The notes under the pieces are model-generated. The model made no database searches and was not told where the DNA came from. It worked only from the letters and a program-made list of their open reading frames with translations. Shown here piece after piece: positions 1-5,729 of a DNA stretch of 13,130 nucleotides; positions within the stretch are counted from its first letter, which is position 1; every line of letters starts with the position of its first letter. Made by a program: the position numbers and the translations under genes. The DNA is from an uncultured Lacibacter sp. Lineage in GTDB: Bacteria > Bacteroidota > Bacteroidia > Chitinophagales > Chitinophagaceae. The stretch covers positions 1 to 13,130 of the forward strand of contig NZ_CAMLGT010000087.1 of the NCBI RefSeq assembly GCF_946479605.1, written 5' to 3'.

Positions 1-93
1 GTGAAATCGCATATTAAAAATATTTATGGTAAGCTGCATGTAAATTCCGGTACCGAAGCAGTATCAAAAGCTATTCGTGACAGAATAGTTTAG
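1..93 (+). CDS. LuxR-family DNA-binding response regulator, C-terminal end (partial)
   Basis: Frame 1 is open from the first base to a TAG at 91-93 and encodes 30 residues beginning VKSHIKNIYGKLHVNSGTEA. This is the end of a LuxR/GerE helix-turn-helix: the recognition helix (VKSHIKNIYGKL) followed by the usual xSxxEAVxKA last helix. Proteins with this ending are normally two-component response regulators with an N-terminal receiver domain, acting as cytoplasmic DNA-binding transcription factors. The receiver part would lie upstream of the window, so its presence is inferred. The first codon here is internal, not a start. No target can be named. The next gene, a lipoprotein, begins 174 bases downstream behind its own promoter-like sequence, so the two are probably separate transcription units. 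Confidence 0.8.
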   Translation: MKSHIKNIYGKLHVNSGTEAVSKAIRDRIV

Positions 94-194
94 CCGTTTT
101 TCATTAACAATTCCGTATTCGTTTTCGCTTCTTTCCGAACAGCGACCAGTTGCACCTTTTGTTTATTCCAATTGCTTCTCACCTGTTTTCGCTA

Positions 195-225
195 TTGACC
201 TGCCTTTGCTGAATAGATAGTTTTG
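195..225 (+). promoter_or_regulatory. Bacteroidota-type promoter for the lipoprotein gene
   Basis: TAGTTTTG at 218-225 matches the Bacteroidota -7 box TAnnTTTG exactly. ATTG just upstream (TTG at 195-197) lies 20 bases before it, close to the usual -33 spacing. The predicted transcript start is near 230, leaving a leader of roughly 35-40 bases before the ATG at 268. The rest of 94-267 is AT-rich and holds nothing else I can name. Confidence 0.5.
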
Positions 226-267
226 ATGCTGTAATTACAAACAGAAAAAAAGCACAATTACGCAATC

Positions 268-828
268 ATGAAAAAACAACTCATTTTGTCCATTATTGTC
301 ATCGTTGCTTTCGCAGCATGCCAAAAAAAAGAAACTGTCAGCGAGGAACCCGTAAATCTGCGGAAAGCAGGATTTCTGTGTACCATCGGTATTAAGTCAA
401 ATGAAGTGGCTTATCCCAATCCCGATACAATTTGTGTTGGTTCAACCTCAAGCGGTACATCCTATAGTATCCGGGACTATTCTCATACAGCAATCGGTAG
501 TTTTATTGTAAGGCCACGTGATATTTGGACAATTGAAACAACGGGCGATAACAATTGGTACATAAGAAATCATACGGGAAAGTATCTGAGTTTTGAAGAC
601 GATCCTTACCCGATCAACGATGAATACAGCATTGATCTGAATGATTCGCCAACGGAACAAAGTGTTTTTATCCGCAGCCATAACAGTGGACAGAATTTTT
701 ATCTTGAATCGAAATACAAAAGAGGTTACTTTCTTATTTCACGTGCGGCCAATGTTTCTCCGCCAGATCCCAGCCATAGTTCCATCCGGTTTCAAAAAAA
801 GCAGCAGCTGTGGTTTTTTATGCCCTGA
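268..828 (+). CDS. Small secreted lipoprotein of unknown function
   Basis: 186 residues. The N-terminus is a lipoprotein signal peptide: MKKQ, a hydrophobic stretch, then lipobox AFAAC with Cys18 as the lipidation site. The protein is therefore expected in the cell envelope, anchored to the inner or outer membrane. The mature part has no domain I can name with confidence. It contains two similar aromatic blocks, NWYIRNHTGKYLSFED (about 112-127) and NFYLESKYKRGYFLIS (about 143-158), and ends in basic and aromatic residues (KKQQLWFFMP). That spacing resembles beta-trefoil (ricin-like) repeats, but this is only a guess. The ATG follows a good promoter box. A strong bidirectional hairpin lies about 50 bases after the stop. 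It stands alone, not in an operon. Confidence 0.75.
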   Translation: MKKQLILSIIVIVAFAACQKKETVSEEPVNLRKAGFLCTIGIKSNEVAYPNPDTICVGSTSSGTSYSIRDYSHTAIGSFIVRPRDIWTIETTGDNNWYIRNHTGKYLSFEDDPYPINDEYSIDLNDSPTEQSVFIRSHNSGQNFYLESKYKRGYFLISRAANVSPPDPSHSSIRFQKKQQLWFFMP

Positions 829-877
829 TGCGCAGGTTTAGTCCGAATATTTGAAGACTTGTCTGCTCTTTTCGTTC

Positions 878-915
878 AAAATAAAAGCTTCACCTTTCAG
901 TGAAGCTTTTATTTT
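878..915. terminator. Strong bidirectional hairpin terminator
   Basis: A perfect 16-bp stem (878-893 with 900-915) and a 6-base loop. The outer part is A/T only, so the transcript ends in a U-rich run in both directions. It can terminate the lipoprotein transcript on the plus strand and the tRNA transcript on the minus strand. Its core, AAAAGCTTCAC/GTGAAGCTTTT, recurs at 1006-1033. Confidence 0.75.
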
Positions 916-916
916 G

Positions 917-975
917 TCGGGATGACTGGATTCGAACCAGTGATCCACCCCAAACCTGCGGGATGCGTTACCGTC
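917..975 (-). pseudogene. Decayed tRNA remnant, probably tRNA-Pro-derived
   Basis: Read on the minus strand, the 3' half is a good tRNA: acceptor strand CATCCCG with discriminator A, T arm ACTGG-TTCGAAT-CCAGT, and D-loop end GACGGTAACGC. The distances from the D arm to the T arm equal those in the intact tRNA-Pro at 1038-1111. However, the anticodon stem (TCCCG against GGGGT) has mismatches at both ends. The loop would read CAGGTTT, with A instead of the invariant T33. The 5' acceptor strand and first half of the D arm are missing and replaced by A/T-rich sequence. It is best read as a truncated, degraded copy of a tRNA gene and not a working tRNA. Its own terminator copy follows at 878-915. 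Confidence 0.65.
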
Positions 976-1005
976 TATTAAAAAAGGTGAAATGTTGTAA
1001 AAGCA

Positions 1006-1033
1006 AAAAGCTTCACTATTCAGTGAAGCTTTT
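1006..1033 (-). terminator. Hairpin terminator of tRNA-Pro
   Basis: An 11-bp perfect stem (AAAAGCTTCAC at 1006-1016, GTGAAGCTTTT at 1023-1033) with loop TATTCA. On the minus strand it begins about 5 bases after the tRNA 3' end and ends in a T run. It is nearly identical to the stem core at 878-915. Confidence 0.7.
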
Positions 1034-1037
1034 AAAG

Positions 1038-1111
1038 TCGGGACGACTAGATTCGAACTAGCGACCCCTTGCACCCCATGCAAGTGCGCTACCGGGCTGC
1101 GCTACGTCCCG
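1038..1111 (-). tRNA. tRNA-Pro (anticodon GGG)
   Basis: A complete 74-base cloverleaf on the minus strand. Acceptor stem CGGGACG pairs with CGTCCCG, followed by discriminator A (complement of 1038). D stem is GCGC/GCGC with loop AGCCCGGTA. Anticodon stem is CTTGC/GCAAG around loop ATGGGGT, giving anticodon GGG, which reads proline CCC and CCU codons. The variable loop is GGGTC and the T arm GCTAG-TTCGAAT-CTAGT has one G-T pair. Bacterial tRNA-Pro genes typically begin CGG as here. CCA is not encoded directly after the discriminator, so it must be added enzymatically. A promoter lies upstream and a terminator immediately downstream. Confidence 0.95.
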
Positions 1112-1151
1112 AACTCATCATAAAAATCCACCCCTGAATTTCTATGGGGTT

Positions 1152-1185
1152 GCAAATGTAAGAATTCTATGTATTTGGTACAAAA
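1152..1185 (-). promoter_or_regulatory. Promoter for tRNA-Pro
   Basis: On the minus strand, TACATTTGC (1160 to 1152) matches the TAnnTTTGC -7 box and TTTTG (1185 to 1181) sits 20 bases upstream as a -33 element. Transcription would start near 1146, about 35 bases before the tRNA. On the plus strand the same region must also carry the promoter of the operon at 1234. Only a weak candidate (TGTATTTG at 1170-1177) is visible for that. Confidence 0.55.
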
Positions 1186-1233
1186 TCAATTAAAAAAAAC
1201 GATCTTAGCGGCGCAAAATATTCAAGTAGTTAC

Positions 1234-2499
1234 ATGACTATTCTCATCAGGCAGGCGCATATTATCGATCCGCTTTCTCCGTTTCATAAAAGCATTCAGG
1301 ATATATTTATTGAGAATGGACGCATCAGCAAAATAGGTTCACTTTCCGGTCAGCAGGCCGATAAAGTGATTGAGCAGGATGGTCTTTATCTTTCTCCGGG
1401 TTGGGTGGATATGTTCACTCATTTTTGTGATCCGGGTTTTGAGTACAAAGAAACATTGGAAACGGGTATTGAAGCTGCAGCTGCCGGTGGTTTTACCGAA
1501 GTAATGGTGATTCCTAATACCAATCCTGTGGTAACCGGTAAATCGCAGGTGGAGTACATTGTTCATAAAGCAAGACATGCAGCTGTAACCGTACATCCGT
1601 TGGGTGCAGTTACAAAACAAACCGAAGGGAAAGAACTGGCAGAAATGTATGATATGAAAGCAGCTGGTGCAGTTGCTTTCACCGACGGATTGCAACCCGT
1701 GCAGTCGGCAGGTTTGTTACTGAAAGCTTTGCAATACGTGAAAGCGTTTGATGGGACAATCATTCAGATACCTGATGATAAAACCATCGGCACGTATGGT
1801 TTAATGAATGAAGGGCTCATCAGCACAAGATTGGGTTTGCCCGGAAAGCCTCTTCTTGCAGAAGAGATACAGGTGGCGAGGGATATTAAGCTTGCCCGTT
1901 ATGCAGAATCAAAACTGCATTTTACCGGGGTAACATCACCCAAAAGCATTGAGTATATTAACCGTGCAAAAGAAAACGGCACGGCCATCAGCTGTTCGGT
2001 AACGCCTGCGCATCTTTATTTTACGGATGATGATCTGCAGAGTTATGATACCAACCTCAAGCTTTACCCTCCTATCCGTACCGCCGCTGAGCGTGATGCG
2101 TTGCGCCAGGCAGTGCTTAACGGATCGGTGGATTGTATTACCGCACATCATGAACCACATGAGTACGATAGTAAGATCTGTGAGTTTGAATATGCAAAAC
2201 CGGGAATGATAGGACTTGAAACTTGTTATGGTGTAATGGGTGCTGTGTTTGCTGGTGAATTAACAGCTGAACGCTGGGTGGAGCTGGTTAGCAGTAATCC
2301 ACGGAAGTTGATGAACATTCCACAGCCTGTAATAAAAGAAGGTGCGGCTGCCAATGTAACAATCTTTAACCCTTCGGCGACATATGTATTTGATGAAGCC
2401 GCCATCCGTTCCAAATCAAAGAACTCTGCGTTTATTGGCAAGGAGTTGAAAGGAAAAGTGATCGGCATCATCAATAACAATCAACTTAAACTCAACTAA
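1234..2499 (+). CDS. Dihydroorotase-like amidohydrolase, probably non-catalytic paralogue
   Basis: 421 residues with the full class I dihydroorotase architecture: N-terminal beta-sandwich start, PGWVDM (55-60), GGFTEVMVIPNTNPVV (85-100), LYPPIR (277-282) and KPGMIGLET (322-330). Functional dihydroorotase closes carbamoyl-aspartate to dihydroorotate in pyrimidine synthesis using two zinc ions. Here most ligands are changed. The DxHxH motif is D59-M-F61-T-H63; the position of the HAED histidine is Q178; the histidine before the ST motif is G232; the TDHAPH aspartate position is H305. H63 and D151 remain. The substrate arginine of FREPG is Cys65. The protein therefore probably lacks dihydroorotase activity and may be a structural partner, as PyrX-type proteins are for aspartate carbamoyltransferase. 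It is first in a three-gene operon; the next ATG is 10 bases after its stop. Confidence 0.85.
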   Translation: MTILIRQAHIIDPLSPFHKSIQDIFIENGRISKIGSLSGQQADKVIEQDGLYLSPGWVDMFTHFCDPGFEYKETLETGIEAAAAGGFTEVMVIPNTNPVVTGKSQVEYIVHKARHAAVTVHPLGAVTKQTEGKELAEMYDMKAAGAVAFTDGLQPVQSAGLLLKALQYVKAFDGTIIQIPDDKTIGTYGLMNEGLISTRLGLPGKPLLAEEIQVARDIKLARYAESKLHFTGVTSPKSIEYINRAKENGTAISCSVTPAHLYFTDDDLQSYDTNLKLYPPIRTAAERDALRQAVLNGSVDCITAHHEPHEYDSKICEFEYAKPGMIGLETCYGVMGAVFAGELTAERWVELVSSNPRKLMNIPQPVIKEGAAANVTIFNPSATYVFDEAAIRSKSKNSAFIGKELKGKVIGIINNNQLKLN

Positions 2500-2509
2500 A
2501 CGTTTGTTT

Positions 2510-3022
2510 ATGGAAAAGAAAGTAACATCGCATTTTGTAAAAGGATTGATCATTGGCATTGCTGTATTGGTCATTGGTTTGCTCTTCCAGGTATTTGATA
2601 TTTATGAACGCTGGATCCAGTGGCTGGTACTGGGTTGTTATGTAGCAGCAATTATCTGGGCCTGTTATTCGTTTTCTGTAGATAAGGATGGTGACGTGAC
2701 TTTTGGCTCTGTCTTTGGTCATGGATTTAAAACCGCAGCGATTGTTACCTTAATTGCTATTGCCGGTTTTGCACTTACGTCTTTTTTAATGCCTGAAGTA
2801 CAGGAGAAGATGATGTCTATTGCAAGAGCAGAAATGGAAAAAAATCCACAAATGAACGAGGATACCATTGACAAAGCAATGGAGTTTACAAACAAATATT
2901 ATTTTCTGTTTGGTGTAGTAGGTTCATTATTCAGCTATGCATTCTTTGGCGGTATTGCAGCATTAATTGGTGCAGGTATTGCCAAAAAGAATACAAATTC
3001 AAACATGCCGAAATCAATTTAA
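2510..3022 (+). CDS. DUF4199-family membrane protein
   Basis: 170 residues from the ATG at 2510. A TTG at 2504 in the same frame would add only two residues and is less likely. Four membrane segments are visible at about 10-28, 35-55, 73-94 and 131-158. A charged, partly helical stretch lies at about 97-130, between the third and fourth segments. Residues PEVQEKMMSIARAEMEKNPQ fall in that loop. The pattern fits the DUF4199 family of small Bacteroidota inner-membrane proteins, whose function is not known. It lies between the dihydroorotase-like gene and a GT2 glycosyltransferase with gaps of 10 and 8 bases, so all three are almost certainly co-transcribed. A role alongside the glycosyltransferase at the membrane is possible but is only inferred from position. 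Confidence 0.8.
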   Translation: MEKKVTSHFVKGLIIGIAVLVIGLLFQVFDIYERWIQWLVLGCYVAAIIWACYSFSVDKDGDVTFGSVFGHGFKTAAIVTLIAIAGFALTSFLMPEVQEKMMSIARAEMEKNPQMNEDTIDKAMEFTNKYYFLFGVVGSLFSYAFFGGIAALIGAGIAKKNTNSNMPKSI

Positions 3023-3030
3023 TCCATTAC

Positions 3031-3972
3031 ATGAACCTGAGTATTGTTATTCCTCTGAAAGATGAAGCTGAATCGTTACCCGAACTCTGTGCATGGATAG
3101 AGCGGGTGGTGAATGAGCAGCAACTGAGTTATGAAATTATTTTAATTGATGATGGCAGTACAGATGGTTCATGGGATGTAATTAAACAACTCCGTTCAGC
3201 TAATGCCAATATAAAAGGTATTTCTTTTCAACGCAATTATGGCAAATCGGCTGCGTTGAATGAAGGGTTTAAAGCTGCACAAGGTAATGTGGTCATAACA
3301 ATGGATGCCGACCTGCAGGACAGCCCGGATGAAATTCCTGAGTTGTATAAAATGATCACTGTCGATGGTTATGATCTTGTGAGCGGATGGAAAAAGAAAC
3401 GTTACGATAATACACTCACTAAAAATATCCCATCGAAATTATTCAATGCTGCCACCCGTAAAATGAGTGGTATTTACCTGCACGATTTTAATTGTGGTTT
3501 AAAAGCATACAATGGCCGTGTGGTAAAAAGTATAGAAGTTTATGGCGAAATGCACCGTTATATTCCGGTGCTGGCCAAATGGGCGGGCTTCCGTAAAATT
3601 GGTGAGAAGGTGGTGGAACACCGCAAGCGTAAATATGGTGTTACCAAGTTTGGCTGGGACAGGTTTGTAAATGGATTCCTTGATCTGGCAACGATCACAT
3701 TTGTCGGTAAGTTTGGAAAACGCCCCATGCACTTCTTTGGGTTATGGGGTACCTTGTTTTTCATGATTGGTTTTCTCATCAGTGGTTATCTGGTTATTTC
3801 AAAGCTGGTAGATTTTAATTTTTCTATTACCAATCGCCCAACATTCTTTATTGCGCTGGTATCAATGGTGATCGGTTCGCAATTATTTCTTGCAGGGTTT
3901 ATTGGTGAGTTGATTGCACGTAATTCACCTGAACGGAATAATTATTTGATTGGGGAGAAAGCAGGGGTATAG
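3031..3972 (+). CDS. GT2 glycosyltransferase, DPM1/GtrB-like with two C-terminal membrane segments
   Basis: 313 residues. The GT-A catalytic domain spans about 1-225, with the nucleotide-binding motif IDDGSTDGS (39-47), FQRNYGKSAALNEG (66-79) and the metal/catalytic DADLQD motif (92-97). Membrane segments at about 234-257 and 271-296 end in ARNSPERNNYLIGEK, typical of the GtrB/ArnC/DPM1-like branch. Such enzymes transfer a sugar from a nucleotide donor to a polyprenyl phosphate at the cytoplasmic face, supplying lipid-linked sugar for envelope glycan modification. Donor sugar and product cannot be read from the sequence. It is the last gene of the 1234-3972 operon. The stop codon (3970-3972) is followed 7 bases later by the left inverted repeat of the GxxExxY cassette. 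Confidence 0.9.
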   Translation: MNLSIVIPLKDEAESLPELCAWIERVVNEQQLSYEIILIDDGSTDGSWDVIKQLRSANANIKGISFQRNYGKSAALNEGFKAAQGNVVITMDADLQDSPDEIPELYKMITVDGYDLVSGWKKKRYDNTLTKNIPSKLFNAATRKMSGIYLHDFNCGLKAYNGRVVKSIEVYGEMHRYIPVLAKWAGFRKIGEKVVEHRKRKYGVTKFGWDRFVNGFLDLATITFVGKFGKRPMHFFGLWGTLFFMIGFLISGYLVISKLVDFNFSITNRPTFFIALVSMVIGSQLFLAGFIGELIARNSPERNNYLIGEKAGV

Positions 3973-3979
3973 AGTCGCT

Positions 3980-4017
3980 GATGACACAGGTTGATGCGGA
4001 TAAGAACGGATTTTTTC
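3980..4017 (+). repeat. Left inverted repeat of the GxxExxY cassette
   Basis: Starts GATGACACAGG and contains AACGGATTT. It matches the reverse complement of 4431-4468 at 27 of 38 ungapped positions, including unbroken runs of 8 (GATGACAC) and 9 (AACGGATTT). It lies just after the GT2 stop codon. Confidence 0.7.
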
Positions 4018-4055
4018 TGCTCATTTATTATCTTGTAAGCACTTAACCTGTTGTT

Positions 4056-4445
4056 ATGCTGATACTTGAAGAACTTACCAGTAAAATCATTCGTTGTTTC
4101 TATACTGTTTACAATAAACTAGGATATGGCTTTCTGGAGAAAGTGTATGAAAATGCACTGATGTTTGAATTGCAGAATAATGGATTGAACTCCGTTCAAC
4201 AAACTCCTATTAAAGTGTTTTATAATGACAGGCAGGTCGGCAGTTATTTTGCTGACATATTGGTTGAAAACATTTGTATATTGGAATTAAAAGCTGGTGA
4301 AGGAGGAATTATATTGGAACACGAATTACAGTTGACTAATTATTTAAAAGCTACAGAATACGAGATTGGGTTACTTTTGTTTTTCGGAGAGAAGCCTTCA
4401 TTTAAACGAAAAGTTTTTACCAACGAGCATAAACAAATCCGTTAA
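4056..4445 (+). CDS. GxxExxY protein, PD-(D/E)xK-like family (PF13366-type)
   Basis: 129 residues. The family signature GFLEKVY is at 25-31 (G25, E28, Y31). A nuclease-type core follows: D67 in SYFADILVEN, then E77-L-K79 in ILELKAG, with Q92 and Y96 in the following helix (HELQLTNYLKATEYEIGLLL). This matches the D-x(n)-ExK arrangement of PD-(D/E)xK enzymes, so metal-dependent nucleic-acid cleavage is plausible; the biological role of the family is not established to my knowledge. The length is typical for the family. The gene has 38-nt inverted repeats on both sides and interrupts a run of glycan genes, suggesting insertion. TATCTTG at about 4029-4035 is a weak -7-like box that could give it its own promoter. 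Confidence 0.85.
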   Translation: MLILEELTSKIIRCFYTVYNKLGYGFLEKVYENALMFELQNNGLNSVQQTPIKVFYNDRQVGSYFADILVENICILELKAGEGGIILEHELQLTNYLKATEYEIGLLLFFGEKPSFKRKVFTNEHKQIR

Positions 4446-4468
4446 CATCAGCTTATATCAGTGTCATC
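4431..4468 (-). repeat. Right inverted repeat of the GxxExxY cassette
   Basis: Inverted partner of 3980-4017. It begins inside the last codons of the GxxExxY gene and ends eight bases into the annotated glycosyltransferase gene at 4461. It shows short ATCCG/ATCAG units at roughly 10-base spacing that continue to about 4480. Confidence 0.7.
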
Positions 4469-5606
4469 CGTGAATCTATCCAAAATCATCATCCTCGGCC
4501 CGGCCCATCCTCTTCGTGGCGGAATTGCCATTTTCAATGAGCGGTTGGCAAGGCAGTTTCAAAACGAGGGGCATGATGTAACAATCTATTCATTCAGCCT
4601 GCAATACCCCGGCTTTTTATTTCCCGGTACAACACAATATTCGTCCGAGCCAGCGCCTGCAGATCTCAACATCAAGACAAAAGTCAACTCTATTCATCCA
4701 CTCAACTGGTTAGCAGTTGGCAATGAAATCAAAAAACAGAAACCAGATATTGTTGTTGTTCGTTATTGGTTGCCGTTGATGGGGCCTGCTTTAGGAACAA
4801 TCCTTCGCCGCATCAAAACAAACAAACACACAAAGGTCATTTGTATTGCGGATAACGTGGTGCCGCATGAAAAACGTTTCGGTGACCATGCATTCACCAA
4901 CTATTTCATCAAACCCGTTGATGCATTCATCACCATGAGTGAGAAAGTGCTCACCGATCTTCGAACCTTCACACAATCAAAACCGGCAGTATTGCAACCG
5001 CATCCGTTGTATGATGTGTTTGGCAATGCTGTTTCAAAACAGGAAGCAAGAGAACATCTTACTATCGGTCAGAATGAATTTGTATTTCTCTTCTTTGGTT
5101 TCATCCGTAAATACAAAGGTTTAGATTTACTATTAGAAGCATTTTCGAAACTAAAGAACTCAGAACTAAAAACTAAAAACTTCAAACTTCTAATAGCAGG
5201 AGAGTTTTACGAAGACAGAAAACAGTACGATGAATTAATTGATCAACTCGGCATTAAAGATGATCTTATCTTAAAAACAGAATTCATTGCCGATAGCGAA
5301 GTAAAATATTATCTCTGCGCTGCTGATGCTGTCGTGCAGCCTTATCGCAATGCCACACAAAGCGGTGTTACTCCCCTTGCCTATCATTTTGAAATTCCCA
5401 TGATCGTTACAAACGTTGGTGGCCTGCCTGCATTTGTCCCGCAGGGAAAAGTAGGATTAGTTTGTGAACCAACTGTTGACGCTATTGCAGCAGCTATGCA
5501 GGAATACATGCAAACAGGTGCTGCTCATTTTCTTCCCAATCTAAAAGAAGAAAAAAAGAAATACGGATGGGATAAAATGACAACTGCCATTCTTCAGCTT
5601 GCTTAA
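4461..5606 (+). CDS. GT-B glycosyltransferase (GT4-like)
   Basis: 381 residues from the GTG at 4461; a second in-frame GTG at 4470 is equally possible, because the conserved part begins at SKIIILGPAHPLRGG (7-21). The N-terminal half has the GT-B acceptor domain with the glycine-rich loop HPLRGGIAIFNERLA (16-30). The C-terminal half has FFGFIRKYKGLDLLLEAF (211-228) and the donor-binding stretch QPYRNATQSGVTPLAYHFEIP (about 293-313), matching retaining group-1/GT4 enzymes. It should add a sugar to a cytoplasmic glycan precursor for the cell surface; donor and acceptor are unknown. The 5' end overlaps the right repeat of the GxxExxY cassette, so the original start may have been replaced. An A-rich stretch at 5149-5190 encodes KLKNSELKTKNFK and looks locally repetitive. 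Confidence 0.85.
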   Translation: MSSVNLSKIIILGPAHPLRGGIAIFNERLARQFQNEGHDVTIYSFSLQYPGFLFPGTTQYSSEPAPADLNIKTKVNSIHPLNWLAVGNEIKKQKPDIVVVRYWLPLMGPALGTILRRIKTNKHTKVICIADNVVPHEKRFGDHAFTNYFIKPVDAFITMSEKVLTDLRTFTQSKPAVLQPHPLYDVFGNAVSKQEAREHLTIGQNEFVFLFFGFIRKYKGLDLLLEAFSKLKNSELKTKNFKLLIAGEFYEDRKQYDELIDQLGIKDDLILKTEFIADSEVKYYLCAADAVVQPYRNATQSGVTPLAYHFEIPMIVTNVGGLPAFVPQGKVGLVCEPTVDAIAAAMQEYMQTGAAHFLPNLKEEKKKYGWDKMTTAILQLA

Positions 5607-5704
5607 ATATGCCATACTTATCTGGCGTTTGAGACCCCACGCAGAGTAGTAAAGTTCACAGAGATTTGTATTGGCTCGCAGCTAATAGCTAAGAGCTTGC
5701 AGCT
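5607..5704. repeat. Repeat-rich spacer with AGCT heptad repeat
   Basis: No gene is present between 5607 and 5729. The segment 5639-5664 has the look of the CACGCAGAG...TTCACAGAG type of dispersed intergenic sequence. Then 5680-5704 contains four AGCT words exactly 7 bases apart (AGCTaatAGCTaagAGCTtgcAGCT). AGCT is its own reverse complement, so the tract can fold on itself. It directly precedes the gmhA promoter. Confidence 0.5.
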
Positions 5705-5726
5705 TTTCTTTTTCATTTACATTTGC
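5697..5726 (+). promoter_or_regulatory. Promoter of gmhA, possibly giving a leaderless mRNA
   Basis: TACATTTGC at 5718-5726 matches the TAnnTTTGC box, with TTG at 5697-5699 placed 18 bases upstream. The box ends only 3 bases before the ATG at 5730, so transcription should begin at or within a base or two of the start codon. Confidence 0.55.
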
Positions 5727-5729
5727 AGC

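Larger units (their letters stand above)
3980..4468 (+). mobile_element. Putative GxxExxY cassette bounded by inverted repeats
   Basis: A 489-bp unit with 38-nt imperfect inverted repeats at both ends (3980-4017 and 4431-4468) enclosing a single small gene (4056-4445). The repeats align without gaps at 27 of 38 positions. The cassette sits exactly between two glycosyltransferase genes, starting 7 bases after one stop and overlapping the start of the next. It has no transposase. I see no clear target-site duplication. Calling it mobile is inference from the repeat-gene-repeat layout. It may instead be a non-autonomous or intervening-sequence-like insertion moved by other means. Confidence 0.45.

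Noticed and set aside
917..990. A second functional tRNA, possibly tRNA-Thr by a GGT in the loop
   Set aside because: The 5' acceptor strand is missing, the anticodon stem is mismatched at both ends, and position 33 is not T.
838..1083. Minus-strand open frame of 81 codons
   Set aside because: It runs through the tRNA-Pro, both terminators and the tRNA remnant; the translation (GVASSNLVVPT) is the usual artefact of reading a tRNA T arm as protein.
1130..1150. ACCCC/GGGGT hairpin upstream of tRNA-Pro
   Set aside because: Only five base pairs around an 11-base loop, partly in the promoter; probably chance.
1339..1695. Minus-strand open frame of 118 codons inside the dihydroorotase-like gene
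   Set aside because: It is antisense to well-conserved coding sequence, and its translation is cysteine- and histidine-rich without domain logic.
5697..5729. Extended gmhA start
   Set aside because: The extra residues cover the promoter box and extend beyond the family's usual N-terminus; the ATG at 5730 fits the active-site numbering.
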